Source of the DNA: Falsirhodobacter halotolerans
GTDB lineage: Bacteria > Pseudomonadota > Alphaproteobacteria > Rhodobacterales > Rhodobacteraceae
Assembly: GCF_022899245.1 (NCBI RefSeq)
Contig: NZ_JALJAZ010000003.1
Coordinates: 124,001-188,000, forward strand
DNA length: 64,000 bases
Direction: 5' to 3'
Of the stretch, positions 37,019-45,891 are shown in pieces. Below the pieces are notes generated by a model. The model did not search any database. It was not told the origin of the DNA and saw only the letters and a list, made by a program, of their open reading frames with translations. The position numbers and the translations under genes were made by a program. The stretch's first letter is position 1. Every line of letters begins with the position of its first letter.

Positions 37019-38494
37019 ATGCCCCTCGAGATGACGACATTCGGGCTGGCGCTGGACCGGCGGTCGCGCGCGCCGCTGCATCAGCAGGTGTTCGATGCGA
37101 TGGCCGGGGCGATCCGGGCGGGCGGCCTGCCCCATGGGGCGGACCTGCCCTCCACCCGCGCGCTGGCCTTGTCGCTTGGCGTGTCGCGCAACACGGTGTC
37201 CTGGGCCTATGAGCGGTTGGTCAGCGACCGTTACATCGTCACGCGGCAGGGGGCGCCCGCCCGTGTGACCCGGCCGGTGCCGCCCCCCGCCCCTGCGCCA
37301 GCCGCGCTGCCCCCGGTGGCCCCGCCCGCCACGTCACTGGATCGCGCGGGGCAGCTTCTGCGCGGGCCGCGCAGTGCCCGCACCCCCCTTGCCCGCCCAA
37401 GCTTTCAGCCCTTCGTCCCCGACCCGCGCCCCTTTCCCTTCGTGCAGTGGCAGCGGCTGGTATCCCGTCGCATTCCGGCAAGCTGCCGCGAGGATATGAC
37501 CCAGGACCACCCCGCCGGCCTGCCCGCGCTGCGCGCCCTGATCGCCGAGGCCTTGCGCACCAGCCGGGGCGTGCACTGCCGGCCGGACCAGGTCATCGTA
37601 ACCCATGGCGGGCAAGCGGCGCGCGACCTGGTGTTCCGGCTGATCCTGCGCCCCGGCGACCGGCTGTGGATGGAGGAACCGGCGGATCCCGCGGCACGGG
37701 CGGCGGCGATCGCGGCGGGGGCCGTGTCGGTGCCGCTACCCGTCTGCCCCGACGCCGGCTGGGATCTTGACGCCCCACCCCAGCCTGCGCCGCAGGCGAT
37801 CCATGTCACGCCCGCCTGTCATCAACCGTTCTGCCGCGTCATGCCCGCCGATCAACGGCACCGGCTGGTCGATTACGCGCGCCGCCACGATGCCTGGATT
37901 GTCGAGGACGACTTCGACACCGACTTTCAACCGTCCCTGACCACCCTCCCCGCGATTCAGGCGATCGACGGCGGCGCGCGCAGTTTTCATGTCGGCAGTT
38001 TTTCCCGAACGATGTTTCCCGGCCTTCAGATCGGATATGCGGTCGTGCCCCCGGTCTTCGCGGCGGCGGCGGTGGATGCGCTGTGCGTGGCCGGACATTC
38101 GGCCAGCCTGCCGATGCAGGGCGCGCTTCACGATTTCATCGCGCAGGGACATTTCGCCCGCCATGTCGCGCGGATGCGGCGCCTTTATGCCGCGCGAAAG
38201 GCGCATCTGCTGCATCTTGTGCAACGCGATCTTTCCAACTGGCTCATCCCCGCGCCAGGGCCGGTGGGTTTGGCCCTTCCCACGCGGATGCGCGACGGAT
38301 TGGACGATGGCGCGCCCTGCGCGGCGGCACAGATGCGCGGGCTGCGCATTCCCGCGCTGTCGGGATATTTTCACCACGGGTCGGCCCGTCAGGGCATGAT
38401 CCTTGGCTTTTGCACCATGACGCCCGAGGAGATGGCGGCCAATGTCGCGATCCTGCGCGCCTGTCTGATGGGAACCGATGCGCGCGGGGGGTGA
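37019..38494 (+). CDS. MocR-family (GntR/aminotransferase fusion) regulator with degenerate PLP site
   Basis: This 491-residue fusion has an N-terminal GntR winged helix (PLHQQVFDAMAGAIRAGGLP, then LPSTRALALSLGVSRNTVSW). A proline-rich linker spans residues 86-106, and a class I aminotransferase-like domain follows. In MocR/GabR proteins a lysine in FSK binds PLP and an arginine seven residues on holds its phosphate. Here the segment reads GSFSRTMFPGLQIGY, giving R330 and Q337 instead. The usual SHQYPTG-like block is also altered (PACHQPFCRVM). It probably controls the divergent polyamine-type importer, but how it senses ligand is unclear. Confidence 0.9.
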   Translation: MPLEMTTFGLALDRRSRAPLHQQVFDAMAGAIRAGGLPHGADLPSTRALALSLGVSRNTVSWAYERLVSDRYIVTRQGAPARVTRPVPPPAPAPAALPPVAPPATSLDRAGQLLRGPRSARTPLARPSFQPFVPDPRPFPFVQWQRLVSRRIPASCREDMTQDHPAGLPALRALIAEALRTSRGVHCRPDQVIVTHGGQAARDLVFRLILRPGDRLWMEEPADPAARAAAIAAGAVSVPLPVCPDAGWDLDAPPQPAPQAIHVTPACHQPFCRVMPADQRHRLVDYARRHDAWIVEDDFDTDFQPSLTTLPAIQAIDGGARSFHVGSFSRTMFPGLQIGYAVVPPVFAAAAVDALCVAGHSASLPMQGALHDFIAQGHFARHVARMRRLYAARKAHLLHLVQRDLSNWLIPAPGPVGLALPTRMRDGLDDGAPCAAAQMRGLRIPALSGYFHHGSARQGMILGFCTMTPEEMAANVAILRACLMGTDARGG

Positions 38495-38502
38495 CGCCCC
38501 CG

Positions 38503-39396
38503 TCAGACCGCGACGGCAATCAGCGCCGCTACGCCGCCAAGCACCAGCGCCATCCCCGCGATCTGCCGCCGCGTGACGCCTTCACGCAACACACGGCCCG
38601 AGACGATCTGCGCCATCACCACCTCCACCAATCCCAGCGTGCGGACATTGGCCGCCGAGGTCATGGCAAAGCCCGTGAACCAGAACAACGACGCAAAGGC
38701 CCCCAGAAACCCCGCCCCGAGGGACGAACGCCACAGCCGCATCATTCCGCGCAACGCCGTCCGGTCACGCAATGCCAGCCACAAAAGGATGATCACCGTC
38801 TGAAGCGTCTGGGTGATCACCAGCGCCGTGACCGCGCGCGTCACCTCCGACCCGAAGGGCAAAGCCAGCACCCCGCCGCGCACACCGATGGCTGTCAGCC
38901 CGAACAACCCGCCCGACACGACGCCCAGCACCGCCGCCCGCCACGCCCCGCCGCGCCAGTGCAGCCCCGACATCAGCATCACCCCCGCCGTGGCGGTGGC
39001 GATGGCCAGCAGCATCGGCCCCGACAGGCGGTCGCCCAGCAGGACGGCCCCGATCAGGGCCACGGTCACCGGCTCGGTCTTCAAAAGGGCGGTGGTGACG
39101 CCGAAACTGCGGCTTTGCATCGTGACCAGCATCAACGCCGTGGCCGCGATCTGCGCCACGCTTCCCATGAGGAACCAGCCCATCGCCTCCGACCCCGGCA
39201 TGGGGATCGGGTGCCAGATCGCCCACAAGGCCAAAGCGGCCAGCGCAAAGGGCAGGCCGAACACGAATCGCACCGCCGTGGCGCCCATCGTTCCGATCTG
39301 CGCGGTCAGGCCCCGTTGGGCGGCGTTGCGCCCCGTTTGCGCGGCCGCCGCGATCAGGGTCACCGGAATCCACCACATGGGCCATACCTTCGTCAT
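38503..39396 (-). CDS. EamA/DMT-family transporter
   Basis: This protein of about 297 residues has ten predicted helices in two EamA repeats. The second repeat shows GLFGLTAIGVRGGVL and ends TLGLVEVVMAQIVSGRVLRE followed by GMALVLGGVAALIA. DMT proteins export amino acids or metabolites. It is convergent with the MocR gene, 8 bases apart, and may be a further target of that regulator. The ATG at 39396 is chosen; a GTG one codon upstream is possible and neither has a good ribosome site. Confidence 0.85.
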   Translation of the reverse strand: MTKVWPMWWIPVTLIAAAAQTGRNAAQRGLTAQIGTMGATAVRFVFGLPFALAALALWAIWHPIPMPGSEAMGWFLMGSVAQIAATALMLVTMQSRSFGVTTALLKTEPVTVALIGAVLLGDRLSGPMLLAIATATAGVMLMSGLHWRGGAWRAAVLGVVSGGLFGLTAIGVRGGVLALPFGSEVTRAVTALVITQTLQTVIILLWLALRDRTALRGMMRLWRSSLGAGFLGAFASLFWFTGFAMTSAANVRTLGLVEVVMAQIVSGRVLREGVTRRQIAGMALVLGGVAALIAVAV

Positions 39397-39461
39397 CACC
39401 GGGCGGGACCAGTGCCGCCGTCCCCCCTATAGCCCGCAGGGGCGGCGTGGACGAGGGCCCG

Positions 39462-39938
39462 TCAGCCGCATTGCGACAGATACGCCTCTTGCGCGCTGGT
39501 CATCAGGCCGTCCAGCAGCGCCATGCCGAAGGGATTGTTCGTCACGTCGGGCACCTGCCCCAGCGGGCCCCGTTCGCGCAGCACCTTCGTCAGCAGGTCG
39601 GGATGATAATGGCGCAGCATGGACCCGAAGGTGAGCGAGAAGACCATCCCCTCCTGCTGGCTCAGCCTGCCGATCGTGGTGACCGTGGGCAGCGACAGGC
39701 CGGAGATGCGCGCGACATCGGCCGGGTCGGCGTTCTGGTTGGCCTCCATCGCCGCGCCGATCCGCTCGATCTCTGCCGCGGAACGGGTGGCCACGGCGCC
39801 CTGGATTTCCTGCAGCGCCCCACATTGCGCGGGGGAAAAGACCATGGGCGAGGAGGGGGACGGCAAGGTCGCGAACTGCGCGGCGGCGGGCAACGCCGAC
39901 AGGGCGCAGATGGCAAGGCTGGAAACGATATGGCGCAT
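39462..39938 (-). CDS. Small exported protein of unknown function
   Basis: This 158-residue protein has a clear Sec signal peptide (MRHIVSSLAICALSALPAAA, cleavage before QFATL). The mature part is mostly helical, without domains I recognise. It contains two cysteines (SPAQCGAL and the C-terminal SQCG) that could form a disulfide in the periplasm. AAGGA lies 7 bases before the ATG at 39938. It lies upstream of the DMT gene on the same strand (65 bases) and is divergent from lldD. Confidence 0.72.
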   Translation of the reverse strand: MRHIVSSLAICALSALPAAAQFATLPSPSSPMVFSPAQCGALQEIQGAVATRSAAEIERIGAAMEANQNADPADVARISGLSLPTVTTIGRLSQQEGMVFSLTFGSMLRHYHPDLLTKVLRERGPLGQVPDVTNNPFGMALLDGLMTSAQEAYLSQCG

Positions 39939-40110
39939 GGCACGGTCCTTCGGGCAGGGTGGAAACAGCATGGCATGGGGGCCGGATACCGACCATGCCC
40001 CGGCCCTTCACATCCGCGTGCCGCCCGTGGGGATGGGGTGGAAGAACAGCTTCCCCCGCGCCGCCACCCGCCCTAAGCTTGCAGCACAGATGTGAAAACA
40101 AGGGCCCGGC

Positions 40111-41289
40111 ATGACGATCACCGACGCGTTGACCATCGACGATCTGATGCACATGGCGCGGCGGCGCGTGCCGAAGATGTTCTTCGATTACGCCCATTCC
40201 GGCGCGTGGACCGAAAGCACTTATCGCGCGAACCAGGCGGATTTCGCCCGCATCGGCCTGCGCCAACGGGTTCTGGTGGACATGACCGACCGCAACCTTG
40301 CCAGCCTGATGGTGGATGAACCCGTGGCGATGCCGGTGGCGCTGGCCCCCACCGGCCTGACCGGAATGCAGCATCCCGATGGCGAGATGTTGGCCGCGCA
40401 GGCCGCCGAGGCGTTCGGCGTGCCGTTCACCCTCTCCACCATGTCCATCTGCTCGATCGAGGACGTCGCTTCCGTCACCACCCGCCCGTTCTGGTTCCAG
40501 CTTTATGTCATGCGCGACCGCGCGTTCGTGGAAAGCCTGATGGCGCGGGCGGCGGCGGCGGGCTGTTCGACCCTTGTGCTGACGCTTGATCTGCAGATCA
40601 TGGGGCAACGCCACAAGGATCTGCGCAACGGCCTGTCCGCCCCGCCCCGCTGGACGCCCAAACACGCGTGGCAGGTGGCAACCCGGCCGCGTTGGGCGCT
40701 CGGGATGATGCGGACGCGGCGGCGCGGCTTCGGCAACATCGTGGGGCATGTGAAGAACGTTTCGGACCTGTCGTCGCTGGCGTCCTGGACGGCGGATCAG
40801 TTCGACCCGCGCCTGTCATGGGAGGATGTGACCTGGATCCGCGACCGGTGGCCGGGCAAGCTGATCCTGAAGGGCATTCTGGACCCGGAGGATGCGCGCA
40901 TGGCGCTTGGGCGCGGCGCGGATGCGATCATCGTGTCGAACCATGGCGGGCGGCAGCTGGACGGGGCCCGCTCCTCCATCTCGGCCCTGCCGGGGGTGGT
41001 GGGGGCGGTGGGCGATCAGATCGAGGTGCATCTGGACGGCGGCATCCGGTCGGGGCAGGACATCCTGAAGGCGCTGGCCCTTGGGGCGAAGGGAACGTAT
41101 GTCGGGCGGCCCTTCCTGTGGGGGTTGGGGGCGGGGGGCAAGGCGGGCGTGACGCGGGCCTTGAACATCCTGCGCCACGAACTGGATGTCACCATGGCCC
41201 TGTGCGGGCGACGGGACATTCGCGGCATCGACGCGGATATTCTGGACCGCCTTGGCGACCCGATCGGCGCAGAGGTCAGACGGACATGA
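40111..41289 (+). CDS. lldD: FMN-dependent alpha-hydroxy-acid dehydrogenase (L-lactate dehydrogenase-like)
   Basis: This 392-residue TIM-barrel flavoprotein oxidises L-lactate or a related 2-hydroxy acid. The catalytic His is H278 in VSNHGGRQLDG; LAPTGLTGM and PFWFQLYVMRDR are FMN- and substrate-binding blocks, and the barrel ends LDGGIRSGQDILKALALGA. The membrane-associated loop (residues 175-215) is of the LldD type, which passes electrons to quinone. It stands alone and overlaps the convergent glycosyltransferase gene by 14 bases. Mandelate or glycolate use is not excluded. Confidence 0.9.
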   Translation: MTITDALTIDDLMHMARRRVPKMFFDYAHSGAWTESTYRANQADFARIGLRQRVLVDMTDRNLASLMVDEPVAMPVALAPTGLTGMQHPDGEMLAAQAAEAFGVPFTLSTMSICSIEDVASVTTRPFWFQLYVMRDRAFVESLMARAAAAGCSTLVLTLDLQIMGQRHKDLRNGLSAPPRWTPKHAWQVATRPRWALGMMRTRRRGFGNIVGHVKNVSDLSSLASWTADQFDPRLSWEDVTWIRDRWPGKLILKGILDPEDARMALGRGADAIIVSNHGGRQLDGARSSISALPGVVGAVGDQIEVHLDGGIRSGQDILKALALGAKGTYVGRPFLWGLGAGGKAGVTRALNILRHELDVTMALCGRRDIRGIDADILDRLGDPIGAEVRRT

Positions 41290-42418
41290 CGGGGGCCGCC
41301 GGGGCCAGATGGGCGGGCAATTCGATTTCGGGAAACCGCACCGAGGGGGCCGGGGCGTCCCGCGCCGCGATGGCCGCCGCATAAAGCGCCTCATACCGGT
41401 CGATCATCCGATCCAGCGTGAACCGCGCCTCCACCCGCGCGCGGGGAAGGGTGCGGGGAATGTCCATCGCCTGCACAAGGGCACGGTCAAAGCCCGCCGC
41501 ATCGTCGGGATCGGCAAAGCGCCCCGCCTCGCCGATGACCTCGCGCGCGGCACCCATGTCGAAGGCGGCGACCGGCAGGCCGCATGACATCGCCTCCACC
41601 GCGACCAGACCAAAAGGTTCGTCCCACAGCGGTGTGAACATCAGGACCGATGCGCCCCCGATCGCCGCCGCCAGATCCGACCCCGCCAGATGCCCACCAT
41701 AGCGGATCTGCGCCCCCAGATGCGGCGCGATGGTCGCGTCGAAAAGCGCGCGATCCTCGATCACACCGAACAGCGTCAGCGGAATGCCGGTGCGCAGCGC
41801 CGCCTCAACCGCGCGGTCCGGGCCCTTGTTCCGGGCGATGCGACCCGCCCAGACCGCCGTGCCGTCCCCCTTGGCCTGAAAGGGCCACAGCCCGATATCG
41901 ATACCGTTATGGGCGACATGCGCCGCCGGTGGCGGACCTTCCGGCCACCAGCCATCCAACTGGCGGGCCGAAGTGACGGTGAACAGCGACCACGGGGCCG
42001 CGCTTTCCCGCACTGCGCGGTGGATCGCGTCGAAGGGCGGAATGTGCAGCGAGGTGACCATCGGCATACGCCGCGCCCGCGCCAGACGCGGGGGATAACG
42101 GTGCAGCGTGTTGTTGTGAACGACGTCGAACCCGCCCGCCGTAAGGCCCTCGCAGGCGCGGGCGAACCCGCCGTCCAGATGGTCGTGCAGCACCTTGGTT
42201 TCGACGTAATCGTTCCACGGATAGCGCAGGTCGTAATGCTGCTCCAGCACCGGATGGATGCGGAACTGCGGATCGCTGTCGCCTGCGGCGAACAACGTGA
42301 CATCGTGGCCGCGCGCCATGAGCCCTTGGGTCAAGGCCCAGGAATGCGCCTCCATCCCGCCCATGAAGGGGGGTTTGACCGGATGACGCACATGGGCAAG
42401 GACCGCGATCCGCATCAT
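41276..42418 (-). CDS. GT4-family glycosyltransferase
   Basis: This 380-residue retaining glycosyltransferase has a GT-B fold. The N-terminal domain shows PFMGGMEAHSWALTQGLMAR, and FDVVHNNTLHRYPPRLA precedes the linker. The donor-binding C-terminal domain has AVWAGRIARNKGPDRAVEAA and the EX7E motif PLWDEPFGLVAVEAMSCGLP. The ATG at 42418 overlaps the upstream GT2 stop (ATGA). It is the last gene of a four-glycosyltransferase operon and overlaps lldD tail to tail. Acceptor and sugar are unknown. Confidence 0.9.
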   Translation of the reverse strand: MMRIAVLAHVRHPVKPPFMGGMEAHSWALTQGLMARGHDVTLFAAGDSDPQFRIHPVLEQHYDLRYPWNDYVETKVLHDHLDGGFARACEGLTAGGFDVVHNNTLHRYPPRLARARRMPMVTSLHIPPFDAIHRAVRESAAPWSLFTVTSARQLDGWWPEGPPPAAHVAHNGIDIGLWPFQAKGDGTAVWAGRIARNKGPDRAVEAALRTGIPLTLFGVIEDRALFDATIAPHLGAQIRYGGHLAGSDLAAAIGGASVLMFTPLWDEPFGLVAVEAMSCGLPVAAFDMGAAREVIGEAGRFADPDDAAGFDRALVQAMDIPRTLPRARVEARFTLDRMIDRYEALYAAAIAARDAPAPSVRFPEIELPAHLAPAAPVMSV

Positions 42419-43383
42419 TCCGCCGCGATGGCGGGGCGCAGCAGGGCCTTCTGCCCCGGATCGGCGGACCCCGCCTCGATCGTCAGCCCGTGGCGTTCCT
42501 TCAGCAGGTTCAGGATCCGGCGCGTGTTGGCATAGGGCATGTGCGCCTCCTGCCGGGTGAAGGCGATATCTTCCGCGTCGGGATCGCGCAGAATGCGGAT
42601 GGTCGGGCCGGCGTTGTCGATCAGCCCCATCAGCATGAAGGCGTAAAGCCAATGCTCCATCGTGCGATAGCCCCATTTCTGCGCGAACAGTTCGGCGTTG
42701 CGAACCACGCTGTGCAGATGATGGACGGGGGGCATGTGATGGGGGTGATACTGGTGATACACCTTGGCCCCCGGAATCCATGCGATGCGCCCGCCTTGCG
42801 CGGTCAGGGATTTGCCGAAATCCGTATCCTCGCCGCCATAGCCGGTGAACCGTTCGTCAAACCCGCCGACGCGGTCGAACAGGGCGGTGGGAAGGGCGAA
42901 GTTCAGCGACCAGAAGCAGCGATAATCCTCGCAGATCTCGATTCCGTGTGCAGGCGGGCCCTGACGGTCGGAATGGCGCACGGCAAGCGGTTCGAAATCC
43001 TCGGTTCGCCATCCGTCGGGGGTGGCCCCGCCGGGCAGATAGGCCACCTCGCCCATCGTCAGCCCGTCGAACTCGGGCGAAAGGTAATCGGCGATCAGCG
43101 TGGGGCCGGGAATGCAATCCACGTCCAGAAAGACCAGCATCGCCCCCGACGCCGCGCCGGCCGCCACATTCCGGGCGCGGGCCAAAGGCAGCTCCGCCCC
43201 CGTGACGGCGATCTGGCGCACCGGGAATGGCATGTCGGGCAGATCGGCATAGGGTGTGTCCTGCATATGCGCGATGATCAATTCGACCGGCGGAACGGTC
43301 TGGCGGGCCAGACCCAGCATCATGTTCTTCAGGTGGGCATCACGGCCTTTGGCAATGGTCAGAACGGAAACGGAAGGGGGCAT
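42415..43383 (-). CDS. GT2-family glycosyltransferase
   Basis: This 322-residue inverting glycosyltransferase has a GT-A fold. The start SVSVLTIAKGRDAHLKNMML, the metal-binding FLDVDCIPGPTLI (DxD) and GGFDERFTGYGGEDTDFGKS are the expected family blocks, the last resembling galactosyl- and N-acetylgalactosaminyl-type enzymes. GAGGTGA lies 5 bases before the ATG at 43383. It is the third gene of the operon, coupled to the GT4 gene downstream. Confidence 0.9.
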   Translation of the reverse strand: MPPSVSVLTIAKGRDAHLKNMMLGLARQTVPPVELIIAHMQDTPYADLPDMPFPVRQIAVTGAELPLARARNVAAGAASGAMLVFLDVDCIPGPTLIADYLSPEFDGLTMGEVAYLPGGATPDGWRTEDFEPLAVRHSDRQGPPAHGIEICEDYRCFWSLNFALPTALFDRVGGFDERFTGYGGEDTDFGKSLTAQGGRIAWIPGAKVYHQYHPHHMPPVHHLHSVVRNAELFAQKWGYRTMEHWLYAFMLMGLIDNAGPTIRILRDPDAEDIAFTRQEAHMPYANTRRILNLLKERHGLTIEAGSADPGQKALLRPAIAAE

Positions 43384-43393
43384 GATGGTCACC

Positions 43394-44524
43394 TCAGGAC
43401 GCGGACAGGGGAATGACATTGGGCGCGGCATCGGCCCACAGACGCTGGATCAGGGATTCCAGCCACGCCGCCGTACGGGAGGCGGCATCGGCGCCGGTCA
43501 GCGCCTGTTGGCGAGCGGGATCGTGACGGGCGGCAACCTCTGCCATCGCGCGGTGCCAGGCGTGGGCGGACGACGGCAGGTGGGGCAGATGCACCGCCGC
43601 ACCCGCCGCGTCCAGCGCGCGGGCCTTCCACACCTGTTCGTCGAAATACCGCCACTCGGGCACGGCGATCCATGGGATGCCCGCCGCCAGAATCTGTTGG
43701 CAGGTCGTGTTGCCGGTGGAGGCGACGACGACATCCGCCGCCGCGACATGATCCGCAACACCGTCGACCCACCCGAAATGGCGCAGGTTCGACGGCTCGG
43801 TCGCGTGCCAATCCCGCTCCACATGGCCGGCGGTGATCCATTGCGTGTCGGGCATCGCACGGGCACCGACCCCGATGGGGGCCTGCGCGAACCCGTTGCC
43901 GCCCTTGCCCGACAGCACCAGAATCACCTTGCGCGCGGGGTCGAGGCCAAGGCGCGTGCGGGCCGCCGCGCGGTCGGGCGCGGGGGTGGCGGGGCAGCCA
44001 AGCCCCGGCGCGTGAAACATCCGGTCGGCAAGGTCCGCCCAAGCCGGCTGGTCCAGTGCGGGATGGAACGGCGCAAGAAGCCCCGCCGCTCCGTCATAGG
44101 CCGCGCGATGCCCCGGATCGCTGCGGTCGCCATGCTGGATCACCTTCACATGCGGGACCGAGCAGATGCGGGCCAGCTGCGCCACCTCGGCCGATACGTC
44201 GCTGATCATCAGGGCGGGGTTGGCCTCCATGAACCAGGCGGCCATGCGGCCCATCGCCATGCGAATGCCGGGCCAACCGACCGGGGCGCAGTGCAGGGTG
44301 TGGGGGGTGGGGATCCAGTCCATTCCCACCTCGGCCCCCGACGGTTCGAACAGGGACGGGATGCGGTGAACGGTCGCGCCGGGGCGCAGGGTGGGAAACA
44401 TGTCGTCGCGCGCGCAGAAAATCGTCACCGGGCGGGTCGCGGGCAGGGCGTTGACCACCGCCGCACACCGCTCCGCATGGCCCCGTCCCTGATGGTGGAC
44501 GAAATAGCCGATGGGCCGCGTCAT
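43394..44524 (-). CDS. GT28/MurG-like glycosyltransferase
   Basis: This 376-residue GT-B protein starts IGYFVHHQGRGHAERCAAVV, a pattern of GT28/UDP-glycosyltransferase-like proteins. The C-terminal nucleotide-sugar domain has VILVLSGKGGNGFAQ and ADVVVASTGNTTCQQILAAG, which resembles the MurG donor site, followed by VPEWRYFDEQVWKA. The ATG at 44524 overlaps the stop of the first operon gene (ATGA); the longer upstream frame is rejected. Confidence 0.85.
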   Translation of the reverse strand: MTRPIGYFVHHQGRGHAERCAAVVNALPATRPVTIFCARDDMFPTLRPGATVHRIPSLFEPSGAEVGMDWIPTPHTLHCAPVGWPGIRMAMGRMAAWFMEANPALMISDVSAEVAQLARICSVPHVKVIQHGDRSDPGHRAAYDGAAGLLAPFHPALDQPAWADLADRMFHAPGLGCPATPAPDRAAARTRLGLDPARKVILVLSGKGGNGFAQAPIGVGARAMPDTQWITAGHVERDWHATEPSNLRHFGWVDGVADHVAAADVVVASTGNTTCQQILAAGIPWIAVPEWRYFDEQVWKARALDAAGAAVHLPHLPSSAHAWHRAMAEVAARHDPARQQALTGADAASRTAAWLESLIQRLWADAAPNVIPLSAS

Positions 44525-45804
44525 GCCGCGCCCTCGGCCATCATCCGACGGAGGGGGGCGGGCCGCGCCGTGCGCAGGCTGCGATACAACGTCAGGCTTT
44601 CCAACGCATACCGGTCCCAGTCGTAGCGCCCCACCCCCGCACGCGCCTTGGCCGAGGCGCGATCCCAAGCCGCGGCATCACCGATCAGCGCGCGGCAGGC
44701 GCGGGCGATGTCAGCGGGGTCTTGCGGGTCGATCAGGTGGCCGTGGTCCAGATCGCGCAGAATGGCCGACGGGCCGCCATGCCGCGTGGCCACCACGGGC
44801 AACCCTGCCTGCGCCGCCTCCAGCAGGGTCAGGCCGAACGGTTCGAACAGGGCGGGATTGACGAACACGCCACGGGTTTCGGCGGCCAGACGATAGAGCC
44901 CCGCCACGTGGTGCGACGTGTGGGCCGGGGGCAGCGCGAAGATCTCCTCCATCCCCGCGCCCGCCTGCCGCAAGTCCTCCACCAACCGGCGCGCGGCGGG
45001 TTCGGCGGTGGCGTGCTGGCCCGCAAGGATCACCAGATTGGCCCGGTCGCGCAGCGCCGCATCGCAGGCAAAGGCGCGCACGAGGGCGATCAGGTTCTTC
45101 TTGGCCACCGGCCGCGCGATGGCCAGAACCATGGGCCGGTCCATATCCGTCAGCCCACCGGCCAGAAGCGCGCGCGCATCCTTTGCGTCGCCCTCGGGCA
45201 GAAGCGTCACGCCGGGCGATATGCGTCGGGCGCGGACCATGGCGTTGGGATCATAGGCGGTGATCTGACGCTCCACCTCATCCCGGCTGGACACGATGAT
45301 GGCTGCGGCGGTGCGGATGGCCCGGCGTTCCGCCTCGATGCGGCGACGCTCCACCCCGCCGCCGACCTTGTCCAAGGCCAGCGAGTGGGGGGTATAAACC
45401 ACCGGAATGTCGAACGAGCGTCCGACGGCCAAGGCCACCTCCGCCGCGTCGGCGAAATGGGCGTGGATCACGTCGGGCCGGGGCCCCTTGCGCAGATGGT
45501 CGCGAAGGGCGGCGGTCAGGGCGGGAACCTCGTCCCACAGGGCGGCCTTGGTCAGATAGGTCGGGGTCTGCGTGCGCAGGCGGATGATGTGGCCGTTGGG
45601 GGCGAACGCCTCACGCGCCGTCATGTAATGGGGGCCGAAGGTGTCGAACGCGCGGGTCACGATATCCACCCGCGCGCCGCGCTGCGCCTGCCGCGTCGCG
45701 GCCCCGAGGATATAGGCGATGTGGCCGCCCGTATCTTCGGACAAGCCGTATTCGACGGGCGGTGCCTTGAGGCAACCGCCGAGGGCGACGTGCAGGATGT
45801 GCAT
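44521..45804 (-). CDS. GT4 glycosyltransferase, sucrose-phosphate-synthase-like
   Basis: This 427-residue retaining GT-B enzyme heads the operon. The N-terminus PVEYGLSEDTGGHIAYILGA and VIHAHFADAAEVALAVGR with VVYTPHSLALDKVGGG match the sucrose-phosphate synthase subgroup. The donor domain has LAIARPVAKKNLIALV and the EX7E motif NPALFEPFGLTLLEAAQAGL. No sugar-phosphatase domain or gene is near, so the product need not be sucrose; a glycosylated polymer or lipid is as likely given the three glycosyltransferases that follow. Confidence 0.88.
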   Translation of the reverse strand: MHILHVALGGCLKAPPVEYGLSEDTGGHIAYILGAATRQAQRGARVDIVTRAFDTFGPHYMTAREAFAPNGHIIRLRTQTPTYLTKAALWDEVPALTAALRDHLRKGPRPDVIHAHFADAAEVALAVGRSFDIPVVYTPHSLALDKVGGGVERRRIEAERRAIRTAAAIIVSSRDEVERQITAYDPNAMVRARRISPGVTLLPEGDAKDARALLAGGLTDMDRPMVLAIARPVAKKNLIALVRAFACDAALRDRANLVILAGQHATAEPAARRLVEDLRQAGAGMEEIFALPPAHTSHHVAGLYRLAAETRGVFVNPALFEPFGLTLLEAAQAGLPVVATRHGGPSAILRDLDHGHLIDPQDPADIARACRALIGDAAAWDRASAKARAGVGRYDWDRYALESLTLYRSLRTARPAPLRRMMAEGAA

Positions 45805-45837
45805 GGATGATCTCACGAATTGGTGACTATCAACGTG

Positions 45838-45871
45838 GCGTCGCGTGAATGGTTCCCCGCCCACGCGACGC
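45838..45871. repeat. Perfect 10-bp inverted repeat between RTX gene end and glycosyltransferase operon
   Basis: GCGTCGCGTG (45838-45847) and CACGCGACGC (45862-45871) pair perfectly around a 14-base loop. The element lies 20 bases after the RTX stop codon and 33 bases upstream of the first glycosyltransferase ATG on the same strand. With no T-tract it could be an RTX 3' hairpin, an operator for the glycosyltransferase operon, or both. Confidence 0.5.
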
Positions 45872-45891
45872 ATCGTCGCATATTCTGCGCG

